NCBI RefSeq assembly: GCF_030936135.1
Contig: NC_082612.1
Coordinates: 14,057,001 to 14,121,000 of the forward strand
Source of the DNA: Gavia stellata
Taxonomy: Eukaryota > Chordata > Aves > Gaviiformes > Gaviidae
Direction of reading: 5' to 3'
DNA: 64,000 bases
Shown: in pieces, positions 1-12,844 of the stretch
How positions within the stretch are numbered: the first letter of the stretch is position 1
Layout: every line of letters starts with the position of its first letter
The notes under the pieces: model-generated
Seen by the model: only the letters and a program-made list of their open reading frames with translations
The model's database searches: none
What the model was told of the DNA's origin: nothing
Made by a program: the position numbers and the translations under genes

Positions 1-1960
1 TTGGCTTGTCAAAACCTGCAAATCATAGACTATAGGAAGGTAGTACCTTTTCCTTACAGGTTTGGTGGGGTTTTTTTGAATCTACATTTCCTTTCTGGAA
101 AAGGAAACACATGCTGCCGCAGCTAGTATGGCACCAGAAGCTTGACGCTTTTTTCTCTGAATTGACCGCTATCGGCCATTGTTAATTATCAGTTAAAGCA
201 GGGTCACAGACTTTACTTCCATAGAGAAGAAAAAGTTGAATTGTTCACTACCCAGTGGGTAATATTTATCAGCCCTTCCAGTACTCTCACACACTAGATG
301 TAGTTTTATTTAGTAATGCTTTGATGCTAAGTCAAGCTCTGTGTCGCATGTCATCTCAACCTGGAATACCCGCAAGTTACTCCCTTTAACCCCATCTTAC
401 CAGTTTTGTCCCAAGTGTAGCCATGCATGTTGCCAGCTGCAAAAAAAAAGCTGCTTTCTTTGGTGGGGTTCCTTTGGTGTTTAATAGCATGCTGCTTATT
501 CAATTTCTATGTCAGTGTCACACTATTCAGTTGCTGCATGGATTAGGTACCTTTATGTGCATAAGAGCTTTTCATGATCCATGAAAATTAATCAAGTTGA
601 ATACTGTATTTAATGAAAGCATCTAACTTTGTGCAGATAGGAAAAAACCGAAAGAGAGACCTGGAAAGTATAGAGTATCATTCCATAAATAGCAAAGATA
701 CTGAATTGGCAGAGTTAATTATTCTTCAGCTGTCCACGTCATTCTGTTACTAAATGAACAGTCCATTAAAATGTATACTAGCTCTACGGACTTATTTATT
801 TGTACATGGTTCTTCGATACAATTTTATAGCAGCGACACTGAGAAGCCAAAAACTGGATACACAGTTTCCCCATTTTTCTGTCTTGTGACTCAGAAAGAG
901 GACTGCCATCTCTCCCACATTGCCTGGTACAGTAACTTGATTGAAATTTCATCTCCAAAACACGGTAACAATAGAAGTTTGGTACTCTACCAATATTTAA
1001 AATTCCCTTACAGTCATTGCTAATTTACTGATTCTTAGCTCTGCTGAATCAGCATCACTGAAAGCAATGTCTCCCCTTAATCACTGACAGAAAGCAGTGC
1101 CTCTGCAAGGACAGAGTCAACAAAGAACAGGATTAGGGAAGACTGACAGTAGCTGTATCAACTCCTATACAATCGTTTTAAAATTATCTAAAATCACTAA
1201 CCTTTCACTTCTGGAGCATGAGGTTCAATTCTGTGTTTAGCCATGCATGAAAATGAGTTCAGCAATCTTGGTTTAGCCTCCGCAGAATCGTTTGTGTAAT
1301 TTGCCATGATTGGCAGATTTTGCTGTCGAGAAAGAGTGAATATGAATTAGAAAATAAAAGTGAGGTTTTGTCAGGTTGAAAAATCAAACATCAATAAATC
1401 TGAATGTCAGAATCACAGAGAACAAATTCAGAGCTGAAAGCCTGGACCTTTGTGCAACCCTCACATGGACAGAATAAAAAAATGGAACAGAAAGCAAGAT
1501 CTACTGTAAGCACAACGTAGCAGTCATCATGGCATCAATGGAGCAGTCACCGAAACAGTACTGTGAGTAGGATGGTTGCACACCAATGGACTACTCCTGA
1601 ACTCTGCTCCTCAAAATGCACGGTGTCTTCTTATCCACAGGAGGAGCTCTCGGTACTGCCCACTCGAGTACAGCAGGCAGCTTTGTGTCTCAAACACGCC
1701 CCGCATTTTGCGAAGGCCAGCAGCTCGGCTTCACCTGTCGCCATGAATTCCGGGGTGCTGCCTAGAATCAAAAAGTCAACAGTCTGTTTCTAGACAGTGA
1801 AGAGGATGGTGAGTCTCTCTTCTCCGTGAAGGAGCACTTCCTGAACAATAAAGAAATACAAATTAAAACCTATAAATACACATGAAAGAGAAAAAATTAG
1901 GAAAAGGATAAAAATAAGAGTGAGAGAGAAGTGAAGAATGGCAACCCTTCATCTGTCATA
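1..1960. other. Non-coding AT-rich DNA, nothing recognised
   Basis: Open frames here are short (under 90 codons), overlap on both strands and show no protein-like composition. A purine-rich patch lies at about 1862-1935. I see no exon with credible splice sites and no recognisable repeat. Confidence 0.6.
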
Positions 1961-1969
1961 GTCCTCTTC

Positions 1970-2062
1970 TCACTTGCTTTGGGTGACTAACTTGGATCCA
2001 AACCCGAGCCTCCCATATGAAATGAACCCAGGTGACAACCACTGAACTACCTCAGTAAGGAG
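1970..2062 (-). repeat. tRNA-derived SINE relic or tRNA pseudogene
   Basis: On the minus strand a match to the RNA polymerase III A box (TAGTTCAGTGG, positions 2049-2039) is followed 34 bases later by a degraded B box (GGTTTGGATCC, 2004-1994). The spacing and order fit the internal promoter of a tRNA or a tRNA-headed SINE. The B box departs from GGTTCGANTCC at two or three sites, and I do not see a clean acceptor stem, so a functional tRNA is unlikely. The sequence 3' of the B box does not clearly match the body of a SINE I know. A MIR/CORE-type relic is the best guess. Confidence 0.45.
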
Positions 2063-2065
2063 AGT

Positions 2066-4815
2066 GGATAGTTCTTTTCACTCAGGCTGTGATTAACTTT
2101 TTCTCCTTATGTATAATTTTTTCTTTGACAAATACTAAACTTTGCTTAGTTAGAATTCTTTGAAAGTAACCATACAATGATGCACTGGCATTTCAAAGTT
2201 TAAATGGAACTGAAAAAAGATGGCATCTTTTCTCTTGTGACCCAAATCAAGACACATGCCTGACGCAGATGGTTCTTATATTATACAAACTCTCAAGAAG
2301 GAACGATGTCCTTCTATTCATTTACACAACATCTGCCACAAAAGGATATGGATTCTGACTGGAGCCCTGTGCATTACTGCAGTATAAATACCGTAAAACT
2401 CACCTATACCTTTCACTCAGTGCTCTGTCTACAAAAAAAAAAAGCCAAGGTGAGGAAAAAGATGGAGAAACACAAGAGGTTGATTGGTTTAACATAAATA
2501 CTAGCTGCAACTCTTTCTGTAAGATTTAACTGGTTTGCTTTAATAAAAGCAGCAACACCACGCGTAGAGCAGACATTAACAAAGGGGATGTCTAAAGCAC
2601 TCATCACCTCTGCAGCTCTTCAGATTATATTTAGCACTCCACAGTCATCGTGTTATGTGGGGAACCCTGCAAATAAAACTCCAGCAAATCTAACCATCTC
2701 TGTTACTCAGCAAGGAAACTGCTTCTGTTTCCATCCAAAACCTTGCATGAAATCCTGTCAGATTCACAGCGTAATTCAACCTGTTGTATACTAACTTTAA
2801 TGTACAGCTACTTTCTACCTCACACAATGGAAGTCTATACCTAAATCTCTAATAAAGATATTCTGAGCTGTGATTTTCTGTAGAAAATTTTTCAGTTGTA
2901 GAAATCTTTTAATTATTCTTTTCCTTCCTCTGGGATGTGTCTTCTGCATCCAAGACTATAGAGTTAGGTTAGTGTTAAGTCTATTTTTTTCCTCTCTGGG
3001 TTCTTTGACAATGCGGTCTGCTTTTGGGAAGAGACAGTGCCACTGCCACCAGCAGTGAAATGCCCTGTCACACTCCTATGTTGTAACATAAAGACAGACT
3101 TTTAGCCCACCTCTCATTTTCTCAGTACTACTTCAAGAACTGTCATTTAACAACAAAAAATAAACAAAGCAAAAGAATGACAGCAAAATCTAATTTAGCC
3201 ATCCTTTGGCTAAGTCCACCAGGCATATTAGAACCTAATCCACCATAGTCTTATTTAAAAATGGGTGGCTGAAAGGTGCCGTAGGATTTATAAAAAGAAA
3301 ACAGATTGTCTCAGAGGCTGATGCCAAATAACTCATTGCCTGAGTTATCACCCTTCAATCAAAAAGTATATGAAGAAACTACATAAGTCATTTAGACAGC
3401 AATCACCATGGAGTTATGCTGGCCTCTCATGTCAGTGATGAAACAGCTAAATTCCCTGACAGTGGTGAGTTATTCCTTTTATCGCTGGCAGAGCTGCCAA
3501 AAGAATCATCAAGGCTACATGCATGGAAAACATGAGGCCTCTCCAAATTTGAGTGATAAAAACACAATGTGTTTTATTACTTTACTTTAATCTTTATAAT
3601 TTAAGTTTTGAAAAAATTACAACAACATCAACCATAGTTAGGCAACAATGTGATTCATTTAAACTCAGTATTTAATTCCTGTAAGGAAGCTTTCTTCCAG
3701 ACCGTGATCTTCAGAATTTGGTTCCCACCTCCCTCTGCCCCCAATCTCTCTCATAACTAAACACGTATCTTTCAGCCCTGACAAAGTCAGTATAAAATAT
3801 TGGGTGTTTTATTACAAATTTTAATTCAGTCACTTTGGATGTGGATTTTCTTTCTATATAGCAATGACTTAGTATAGGAAGTTGATAATTTTTTGTTGCA
3901 CTTTAACATTGATAGAGAGGTCATATGCCGTAAGCGAGAGGATAGGTGTTTAGAAATAGTTCTCTGCCTGACCTGATTGCCTTTAAAAATCCTAAAGAAA
4001 GTAAAAATACATTCATTCTCTTTTGTAGTTTTAAATACTTGTTTTAAAAACCTAGCATATACTGAAGAAAAGCAAGTTTTGTGGGTCTGATTTCAATTTG
4101 AGCAGAATTTCAGTTAATAACATTGCACACATAAACCCTCCTTTAACAGTCCATAATATTAAACTGAAGACAGGATTGCTAAAAGAACTTTGTTATTTTT
4201 TCTCCCTATTAAATCAGCGTTACAGACTTTCAGCAGATGTCTTTAATAGACATTGTTATTAAAAAAAGTATTACATAAAATAAATTCAGACCATTTCACG
4301 AGCATTACTTACTCCCACCATTAAGAGCAGAATTTCTCCTGTATTTTCAAATTATTACATTTATGCCTAATGCAAACAAACAAAACCTCATCATCTCCAG
4401 ACACTATAGACCTCTGTTAGCATCCATACTATTCCTATATTTAAAAAACTACCACTGCTTCCATTTACAGTAACCCCCTATCTTTACAGGTTTAGAAGCT
4501 GGCCTTAAGAATGTGTTCTAGTAGAAAAGTTTCAGCCCAGAAGCTTTTTTTTTTCAAGTTGGGAAAAACATCCATCTTCTTTTTAAGCTCTTGGGTGCCA
4601 AGAGGTTTTGTAGCATCAGGTATTTTTCTCAGCTTTCATAACTCAAAAATAATGTCAGGTTTGAGTTAATTTCTTGCAACATATCAGCTAATAAATATGT
4701 GCCTTTGCATTTAGTATCAGAACTTCTTCCAGCAGCAGGTTCTTTTGTGGCCATTGAAAAGAATAGTTTAAGGCAATCATTAAAGGTTGTAGGATGAAAC
4801 CGGAGCGATTGAGTT
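2066..4815. other. Non-coding AT-rich DNA, nothing recognised
   Basis: Only short unconvincing frames are present. There are A/T runs (for example 4543-4553) but no supported gene, RNA or repeat family. Confidence 0.55.
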
Positions 4816-4821
4816 TGTTTC

Positions 4822-4995
4822 GTAGAGTAGAATATTTCAGTTCGAAGGGACCTACAATGATCGTCTAGTCCAACTGCCTGATTGCTTCAGGGCTGACCAA
4901 AAGTTAAAGCATGGTATTAAGGGCATTGTCCAAATGCCTCTTAAACACTGGCAAGCACAGGGCATCGACCACCTCTCTAAGAAGCCGGTATAGAT
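4822..4995 (-). mobile_element. CR1 LINE 3' fragment, diverged
   Basis: The plus strand reads as the reverse complement of a CR1 3' end: a 'tagaat' terminal motif, then 'gaagggacctacaatgatc', 'ctagtccaactgcc' and, further right, the 'gcatcgaccacctctct' segment. The element therefore lies on the minus strand with its 3' end at the left. It is severely 5'-truncated, as is usual for CR1, and old enough that no reading frame survives. CR1 moves by target-primed reverse transcription. This copy is dead. Confidence 0.8.
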
Positions 4996-5009
4996 ACAGG
5001 TACTTGCAC

Positions 5010-8000
5010 ACAAGCAGCACCTTAGCTTTATGGTTGAAGGGTCACCAGCTCAGGGTTGTAACTACACCACAGTCATTGGGTTTAGTCAAGTTATTAGATT
5101 TTCAGGCTTCAGAAGAACAGTCTTCATTCAACAGTAATCATTATTTATGTTAAAATTTCAAGCTCTTTAAAAACTGGCAAGAAATGTTAAAGAAAACGAA
5201 AGCTGTTTTCTTTATCCTCCTAATTCTGCTTGGGGAAAATATCAGTGAGAATTTATAAGTAAATTAGGGAATAAAAAATAAAAGCTACCCAAAAGCTATA
5301 ATTGCCACTGAGGCATACTCTCATTCATACTATGGATTCTGGTACTCTTTTATGGTGTTAGATGCTGTTGAATGAAGAAAGTGCATCTGAGAAGCTTGTC
5401 CAAAGCATCCTAGTTTTAATATCCTCTACTAGTAGTAAAGCAGCCACAATAACGTTGAGTTGTCCCCGAGACTCACGTCAGCTGTAGCTGCCTAGCTACA
5501 TGTAGTACCCACATATAGCACTGAAGCACGAGGTACGAAGCACAGGAATTGTTTGAAAGAACTGCTGATGTGATTAGGCAACACCTGAATTAATCAGACA
5601 CTTCATGACATAAGATAACTCATCTGGATGGCCCCAAGATGTGTCTACATCTGAGAAACAGAATAAAAGGAAAAAAAAAACCCAGACTGAAGTCACAGTT
5701 CTGCTGTACCCCCAGATATAATCCGGCACAGCAGGTAATCTTGCCCACCTATACATCTTTTCTCTACTATGCACCTTGGCTGCTTCATCTGCTAAAGATA
5801 TAAATCACGGTTGCCTGGAGGGGCCAAAATTTAGAAGGATGTAACCACAGGCCAGGGAGTTGATGACTGACTCTGACATCTGAGAATAGCTCTGAGTAAG
5901 CCGCTGCTTTTCTATCAAGAGTGGGATCATTTTTTTCCCCTCTAGGTATACACATTTCATAGCAACAAATTCTGTTGCTATTTAGGATTCACTGGCCACT
6001 TCCATTACAAATGTTCTTTTCCTGAGATTTATAACCAGAGCTTTTGTTACCATGTCCAGTGCCAGACAAAACTTGACTCATTGTGGGTTTCATTGCAAAA
6101 CCAGCACTATAGCCACCTTCACAGAAATTTTTGCAATTCTTTTGGCGAGCTTGAGACAATTACTAGGTGATGTTAGAACAACACATAGCTTAAGGTCAAG
6201 AGTCAGCAGAAACTCTTCAACTCCGGGTTGATTTGGCTGTTTAAAAATAAAAAATAAGGAATCCTCTGCATTCAAAGTAGAATCAGCATTGAGTGGAGGG
6301 CTGAATCCAATGATTGAAACCAAAGAAAACGTTTGTGTGAACCCCAGTGAGAATCAAAATAGCTGCATTTTGCACTGCTCTATTTATAACTCTGTAATTT
6401 CAAATGGTAAGACCAAAAATAGTCATTGCAATATGTCAGTTCAACGTAATCTTTATTTCCAAGACACGTAAATCAGGCTAATTTTTTTTTTTAGACAGTA
6501 GTAAAATAAATAGTTTTCCAGATTGTTTTAGAGGGTTTTTTGTTACTAAATTTTTAGTCCTTTGTGGCAGGAGTTCCTGGCATCTGAATATGGCCTTTCC
6601 CTCATCTGACTTCATTTAGGATATACATCTACCAAGGGACTTTCAGAAATATGTAATGATTCAACAAGGCAACTAGTTCAAGTGGGGGATAATTAGGCTT
6701 TCACCCTCCCCGTCACTCGGTGCCACTGTTTTTACTCTCTCCATCTCCGTTGTATCCTTAAAGGCAGGGGATCTGCAGCCAAGCGTTGCACACTCCCCAC
6801 AGCCAGAAACTTCCTCTGAAGCTGCAGTGCGTAATTACAACCAGCTGCCAAGGGCTGCTGAGAGCAGGAGGAGCAGCACCTTCCTGCCCAGCCAGTAACC
6901 CCCAGGCTTTGCCATGTGGACACCCCCAAGGAGACTCCCGCGCTCTCGTAGTAAAAGTTAAGAGAGAGCAACGATCCCCCTTCCTCTTCCCTGTACCAAC
7001 AGAGATACTAAAAGGACAGGGTATTTCAGCCTCCCTCCCTCTTCTCTCCTTCCCCAAAATCCACTTGTTCAAGGGGAAGAAAGCCTCCTTCCATGGCCCC
7101 TCTGCTGCTCTCAGCCCTCCTGATGCACACACTGCTCTTCACCCTGACTGGCACAGGCACTGCAACGCTGCAGCAAGCCGCGTTACGAAGCTGTGGAACC
7201 GCTGGTGACAGCAAACGAAGATGAAGACTCTTTTTGAATTGTATTTCAATTCAATGAAGCTCCTGTGAGCTTCACCTGCAGCGCAGGATTTTACCTTTTA
7301 AAATGCAGAACCCTTGCTGCCAGTCATCAAAGTTCACGCTAAACCTAAACACTATCCTGAGGTGTTTGAGACTCGGGGACATCAGGTATATACAGATGGT
7401 ACAAACTGCCAAATGATGTTTTGCGGTTATGTAGCACTAAGAGCACAGAACTCTTACGCGCTGATGAACTCTCTCCCTTCAAATCAAATTTATACCTAAA
7501 GAAAGCAATACCAGATGCGTTGAACATTTTGCTCAAAACAACAGAAAAATCTGTGATGGAGTTGGGGACAACAAAACTTGCATTCTTACCCTTACACTGT
7601 GTTAGGATTACTGAATTATAGCATTCAGACAGTAAAACTGTATTACATATGGAACTGTAGACTCAACCTGTACAGATAGGTAGACAGCTCATGTGAAAGA
7701 ATCCTATACCAAACAAAGTCAACCTGTGTTTTCTCTCACAGGACACTGAGCTTCACAAGGGTATGGGAGGGAACTCTCATGAGGCTTCACAAGCAGAAAT
7801 TTCTGCAAAAGGAGGAGAACACAATGTGTCCCATAAACTCATGGTATATACAATCAGGGCTCTTGGGTAGAGCATCAGTATCGGCTGCATCCATGTGCAA
7901 CGGCTAATAACAGTAAATGGGAGTATCAGAAGTGCCCAAGGGATTTAGGAGCACAGCACATATTATCAGGATGGATTTTACACTCCGGGAATATAAAAAT

Positions 8001-9550
8001 TCAATAATTGGGTTTGGTGTTTACACCTCTTTTCTTTTTTTTCTTCCTTCCTTCCTGGGTGGAGGAGTACAGTCAGAACAGCAAATGAAATCGTCGTTCC
8101 AAAGTCATGACCTTTTTTTGAGCCATAATATGTAGCTGTACGGGAATCCTGTCAGGTTCACTGTTTGCACTTTCCCCATGGGTGTAAACATGCCTCAAAC
8201 ACTCCAGCTTTCATGCTGTACTTTTCTTTTGCGCTAGCATTGCCTGTACAGCACACACATCGGCCTTTCTCTGTCTCTTACTGCACCACTATGGGGGCAT
8301 TGCATCCTCCTCACTAATCAGGCTATAGTTTTGCGTTAATAATATTGACTTTGGGACCAAAACAGGCTTAAGAAAATGCCCTCTGCTGTTTGCCTTGGCC
8401 AGTGCTTATCCTGATTCATTTCACGGATCCCATTAACACTGGCAAGAGAGGGAAGCAAGGGGTGGTAAATTGTGGTAAAAAGAGGGATGAATGAGCAATG
8501 AGCAGATGGATAGAGAGGAAAGTGGTAAATATTAAACCATCTTTGCTGTTGGAGAATGTGCAAGGGAGAAAAACGTTCTCAAAGAGCTTGGTTATTGGTA
8601 AATCAACTTTACTCCTTTGAACGCTTCTCTCTATTACACATACTCCACTTTGCACGATTTCAAAGTAGCAGCCACAACACTTGGAGTGGGATCTCGGAGC
8701 CTTAAACAGACTGCATAAGTCTCACTTTAAGCTAAGGCAACTGGGAGAGGAAAGAAGAATGGAGGCATGAGAAATGCACACCACAGTAGAGTACAAGGAC
8801 AGAAAGGGCAACGCACATTCTATAGCAATGGAAAAAAAAAAAGAATACAAACCCAAGTGCTTGAGGTACACAAAGGTGTACACAAAGGTGTACACAAAGA
8901 GACATACTTGGAAGAGAACTGGAGGAAGATGGGCTCTGCCCAACGCAAAAGCCCAGTTTTGACTGCTGTAAAGGTGGCTGTAATTTCTAAAAGTCGCACA
9001 GGTAGCACAGGGAAAAGTGCACACCTGAACAATGCCACTGTGGTAGCATTTTGCACTTATCGTGACCTGGTGTCAATGATGAGTAAGCGAAGTGGTGAAA
9101 TAGCAAGAGAGGCCACATAGGCATAAACATACGCAGGTGGAGTGCCTACTTCTTTGTTCTGCCTTTTCAATTTCTGATAACCTTCTGAAACTTAATTCCT
9201 TATTAGTCTTCTTTAAGATTAATCCAAATTTCCATTTTTCCACCTTCAAGAATGGGCTCACACACCTCAAATAAAATTCTGATCTTGACTGTTCAGTCTG
9301 AATGTTTTCTTGAGCACGAGCAAGCTCAGATGACCTTATTTTGGGCAATGTGCAGCTCCCAGTGACTTAGCTATAGGATTTGCTAAAGGAAAATTCTTAG
9401 GCTGCTAACTATGAACAAGCTTCATATATGAACAAAAATGTGTAGGCTCTTATACACCTAATGGTATAAAGCACTAACAATTGAGTGTGCAAACTCAGAG
9501 GATGTTGTCCTGTAATTACCACTCTGTTGGTGCCAGCCCAGTACTTCTCC
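5010..9550. other. Non-coding DNA with a local GC-richer block
   Basis: This is mostly AT-rich sequence without a supported gene. Between about 6700 and 7210 the base composition rises and long frames open on both strands at once (6786-7208 plus, 6758-7132 minus). Their proteins are low in hydrophobic order and rich in Ser/Pro/Arg, so I read them as by-products of composition. The block could be regulatory. Homopolymer T lies at about 6481-6493 and a C/T-rich tract at about 8030-8056. Confidence 0.5.
8865..8899. repeat. Short 12-bp tandem repeat, about 3 copies
   Basis: The unit ggtgtacacaaa appears twice perfectly, preceded by a copy lacking two bases. Each unit contains the palindrome gtgtacac. 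It is a small minisatellite-like duplication without associated coding sequence. Confidence 0.8.
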
Positions 9551-9556
9551 AGTCAA

Positions 9557-9868
9557 ATCATAGAATCGCAGAACAGTTGAGGCAGGGGATACCTCTGGAG
9601 ATTATCCACTCGAAGCCCCCTGCTCCAAGCCAGTGGCTGAGAGGTGTGTTCAGTTGGGTTTTGAGTATCTCCAAGGATGGAGACTCCACAACCTTTCTGG
9701 GCAACCTTTGCCAGTGCTTGGTCACCCGCACAGTGAAAAAGCCTTTTTTTATGTTTCAATGAAACTTCTTGTATTTCAATTTGAGCCCATTGCCTCTCAT
9801 CCTGTCACTGGATGCTACTGACAAGAGTCTGGCTCCATTTTCTTTATATCCTTCCATCAGATGTTTAG
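9557..9868 (-). mobile_element. CR1 LINE 3' fragment
   Basis: It starts with 'tcatagaatcgcagaac', the reverse complement of the octamer-type CR1 3' terminus. It continues through the typical blocks 'ccaaggatggagactccac', 'ctgggcaacctttgccagtg' and 'gagcccattgcctctcatcc'. The element is on the minus strand and 5'-truncated near 9868. It belongs to a different CR1 subfamily from the copies at 15.4, 37.0 and 53.6 kb, and its reading frame is broken by substitutions. Confidence 0.88.
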
Positions 9869-9869
9869 A

Positions 9870-11340
9870 TAATTTATTTAGGAGAAACCATGGTGTAGGA
9901 AAAGGTCTACAAACACAAGTCTAAAACACAAAAGGTCTTCACTTCAGTCTTGACACATAAAAACATGCCCCACTCCCATTTTGCTATCAATATAATTAAA
10001 GTTGCAAATTCATCATCTAGCTGTTTCAGTGAGGATTCTGTTTATCTGCTTTACATGTATATTCTCTACGTTCCTCTGCCTGCTCAGTAATCACTGGGAT
10101 TATTTGATAGCAACTAAATTATTTTATGTTTACAAATATACCAACTTGGTTCCACTTAAAAACTTCTCCTGTTTTACTTGTGTGTGTGAAACAAGAGTCC
10201 AACCCTGACTAAAGACAAGCTGCAAAACTCTGACCAGTCAGCAAACTATCCTTTAAGCGCTTGGTGAAAACAATAAAATCCTTTAATCTTATTTTTTTGA
10301 AGTGTGATATAAACCAGGGACTTTCTCATTTTTAGCAAAGGAACAAAAGGTAAATTTCTATCAAGATTTAGACGTGTACCAGCAAGTCCTTCCAGACAGT
10401 CTATGAAAAATCGTCAACAGTGTTGTCAGACTTCAGAAAAGTAACAAGTATCTTATTTCAACAAATGCGATTTGATCACTAAAACCAACCTTCATGAAAC
10501 GCAGTTGCAGGTTTGGGGCCTCTTACCCTCTCCCCAAAAAAGCTGACAGTTAAAAGCTTGTAAAAGCTGATAGAGTTTTAAAATCAAAAGTTTGCAACTT
10601 TCAAAACACCCCTCATCTCCAATAGCCCTGCGTTCCCTTCCCCCAAGTCAGTTCTGGAGAAAATGTCCCAGTGGTGATCACGACAAGGATTTCTGCTTGA
10701 AAGCATGGTTTTCTTTGTTACCTTCAAATTCTACAGAACTGTTCACCATACACTCACTGAAAATTTGGTCTTGGGTAACTATTTTCCTCTGTTAGGTTTT
10801 GCTCTTAGCAAAGTAAAACAACTACTGCAGTTTCGGCACAGCAGAGTAGGAATTTTTTTTTTTTTTTTTTTACACTCCTTTTGCATCATGAGCAGTTATT
10901 AACTTGCCCGGAAATCAGAATCTATTAGTGTGGTATGGGAGAGAGTTTCTGGCTAAATTTGCAAGCCTGGTAATTAGAGACAATATTTTATTTCTCTCTG
11001 TACATCTTTGAAAGATAATAACCATAGTGCCCAATGACAGCATTTTTACAATTTTCCTTCAGACCAAAACTGCAATTTCAGGCACGTTAATCATGAAAAA
11101 GTCACTCTCATAAAAGTCTCAAGAAAATGAGCATAAGATGGAAGTGCAACGAATATAGCAAAAATCCTTATTAGCCTACAGGCCAAAGTAGAGGTGGTGT
11201 AAGACTGTAAAGACACAGGCTAGGCATGGATAGCTGTTCTGATGAAGGGACAAAGCATTAAGAAAGACCACAGCTTGTTAGAGATGTCAGTATCAAAGAC
11301 TGACTGGAATTACTTAGAATGGTTCAAGGTAATAAATCTT
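9870..11340. other. Non-coding DNA with poly-T tract
   Basis: No gene is supported. A run of 19 T lies at 10853-10871. The remaining sequence is AT-rich with short unconvincing frames. Confidence 0.55.
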
Positions 11341-11344
11341 CAGC

Positions 11345-11600
11345 AAATGGAATGTACTTAAGAAAGGAGAAATTTAGGTCAAATCTCAGGAAAAGATTTC
11401 TAACTGTGAAGTACAGCAGGTTATGGAATATTTGCCTGAAGGAAGAGACACAAGGCATATCCCTGGAGGCTTTTAAAACTACACTGGAAAAAGCACTGAA
11501 GTATCTGATACACAATAATCCTACCCCAGGAAGGAGAAAGGCCAGATGATCTAATTGGGCTTTTCCATCTCTGCTTTCTGTGATTCAGTGGTAATTCCAC
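11345..11600 (+). mobile_element. Ancient CR1 LINE 3' fragment, plus strand
   Basis: The plus strand carries a diverged CR1 tail. Translation of 11319-11549 gives an endonuclease/RT-tail-like pattern (FRSNLRKRFLTVK, then SLEAFKTTLEKAL), matching the conserved CR1 C-terminus. The DNA then runs into 'gatgatctaattgggc' and 'tctgtgattc', the usual CR1 3' terminus. The copy is old, with many substitutions, and lies in the opposite orientation to most CR1 copies in the window. Confidence 0.78.
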
Positions 11601-12844
11601 TGGCCAGTTCTAGTTCCAAATACCAAAATCCAACATGAACTGTAGGCATCCCCTGTTGAACGCCTCTGCTTTAGAATAACTTACCTCTTCACCCCAGCAT
11701 GGAACGCAAAGGCTCTTCAGGAATGAAAACAGATCCCATGTTTTAAGTTACTTTTATTTGAATATTCTACAGTACGATGAGAAGAAAACACATTAAAAAT
11801 GTGAAGAGTCATTGTATTTGTACTTAGAGCAGGGATCAGATGTGTTCAACCTGGGCACTCACATTAAGATTTCCAAATTTTGAATAGGAATTGTACCGAT
11901 ACTGTTTAATGGAGGTAGATTCTGTAGGTACTTTTATAATGTTGCTCAGCATGAGGAAGAGTGATAGAATGAGATTCTGTGAACTTTCAAAGGCAGGCTT
12001 ACACCTTTCTTACTTTCTGCTTTTTTTTGAGCTGATGCCAAAGGAAAAAGAAAAAAAAAAAAAAAAGAGGTGATATGTTTTACATAGAGTCCTCTGAAAA
12101 TCTTACTCTTTTCACTTAAAATGACCACTACCTGGTCTTGATCTCAGGTTTGGAAAGAGCTGCAGTTATCTGCCCTTCTGAAATCCACAAAGACACACGC
12201 TGTTCTTCAAAAGCTCTTGTTCCATCACAGTTGAACACAGGTGAGTAGCAAGGATTGGGCCAACAGTCCCTCTAAATTTCATGGAACAGGTGAATTACGT
12301 AAATGGCACTAGTAAGGGTTGTAGGACGGGATGAAAATGTATTAATACATGCACAAAGTGCATCAGCATTACCATTTCAGTTTGTACGAGGAGTGTGCTT
12401 TTGAAGAGACTTCTCCTGGTTGTTTTGTCCTGGCTGGTTCATGCCATGGAGTGGTTTGAAGCTGGATTACTTTCAAATGAAGCTAAACTGGAAGATGTAT
12501 TCCAGCCATTACCAGACATGCAGTCCACTGCTCCAGACCAAAGCTAGTACAAAGCAAAGCGTTCTGAAAGGCATATAGCATGGTCCTCAGCATCTGCTAG
12601 AGTCAGTGTACAGATCCACTCCCACTGCATCACGCTACTTGCTAATGCAGACGTAGCCATCACCCCTCTAACAGCCCCCTTCCCAAAACTGATGGTCCAA
12701 CTAACAAGACCGTTAGGAAATCAGTGGAGAACCCGGAGCAAAACCATGCACACTAGAAGTCCTGCTCGGCAGTGACTTCTTTTCTATCTCCGCCCTAAGT
12801 CAGTCTCTTGATTATTTCAGCACTTGCATTAACTCAAGCCCAAA
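11601..12844. other. Non-coding DNA left of the CpG island
   Basis: No supported exon. An A-rich tract lies at about 12040-12066. The sequence grades abruptly into CpG-rich DNA at about 12845. Confidence 0.5.
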
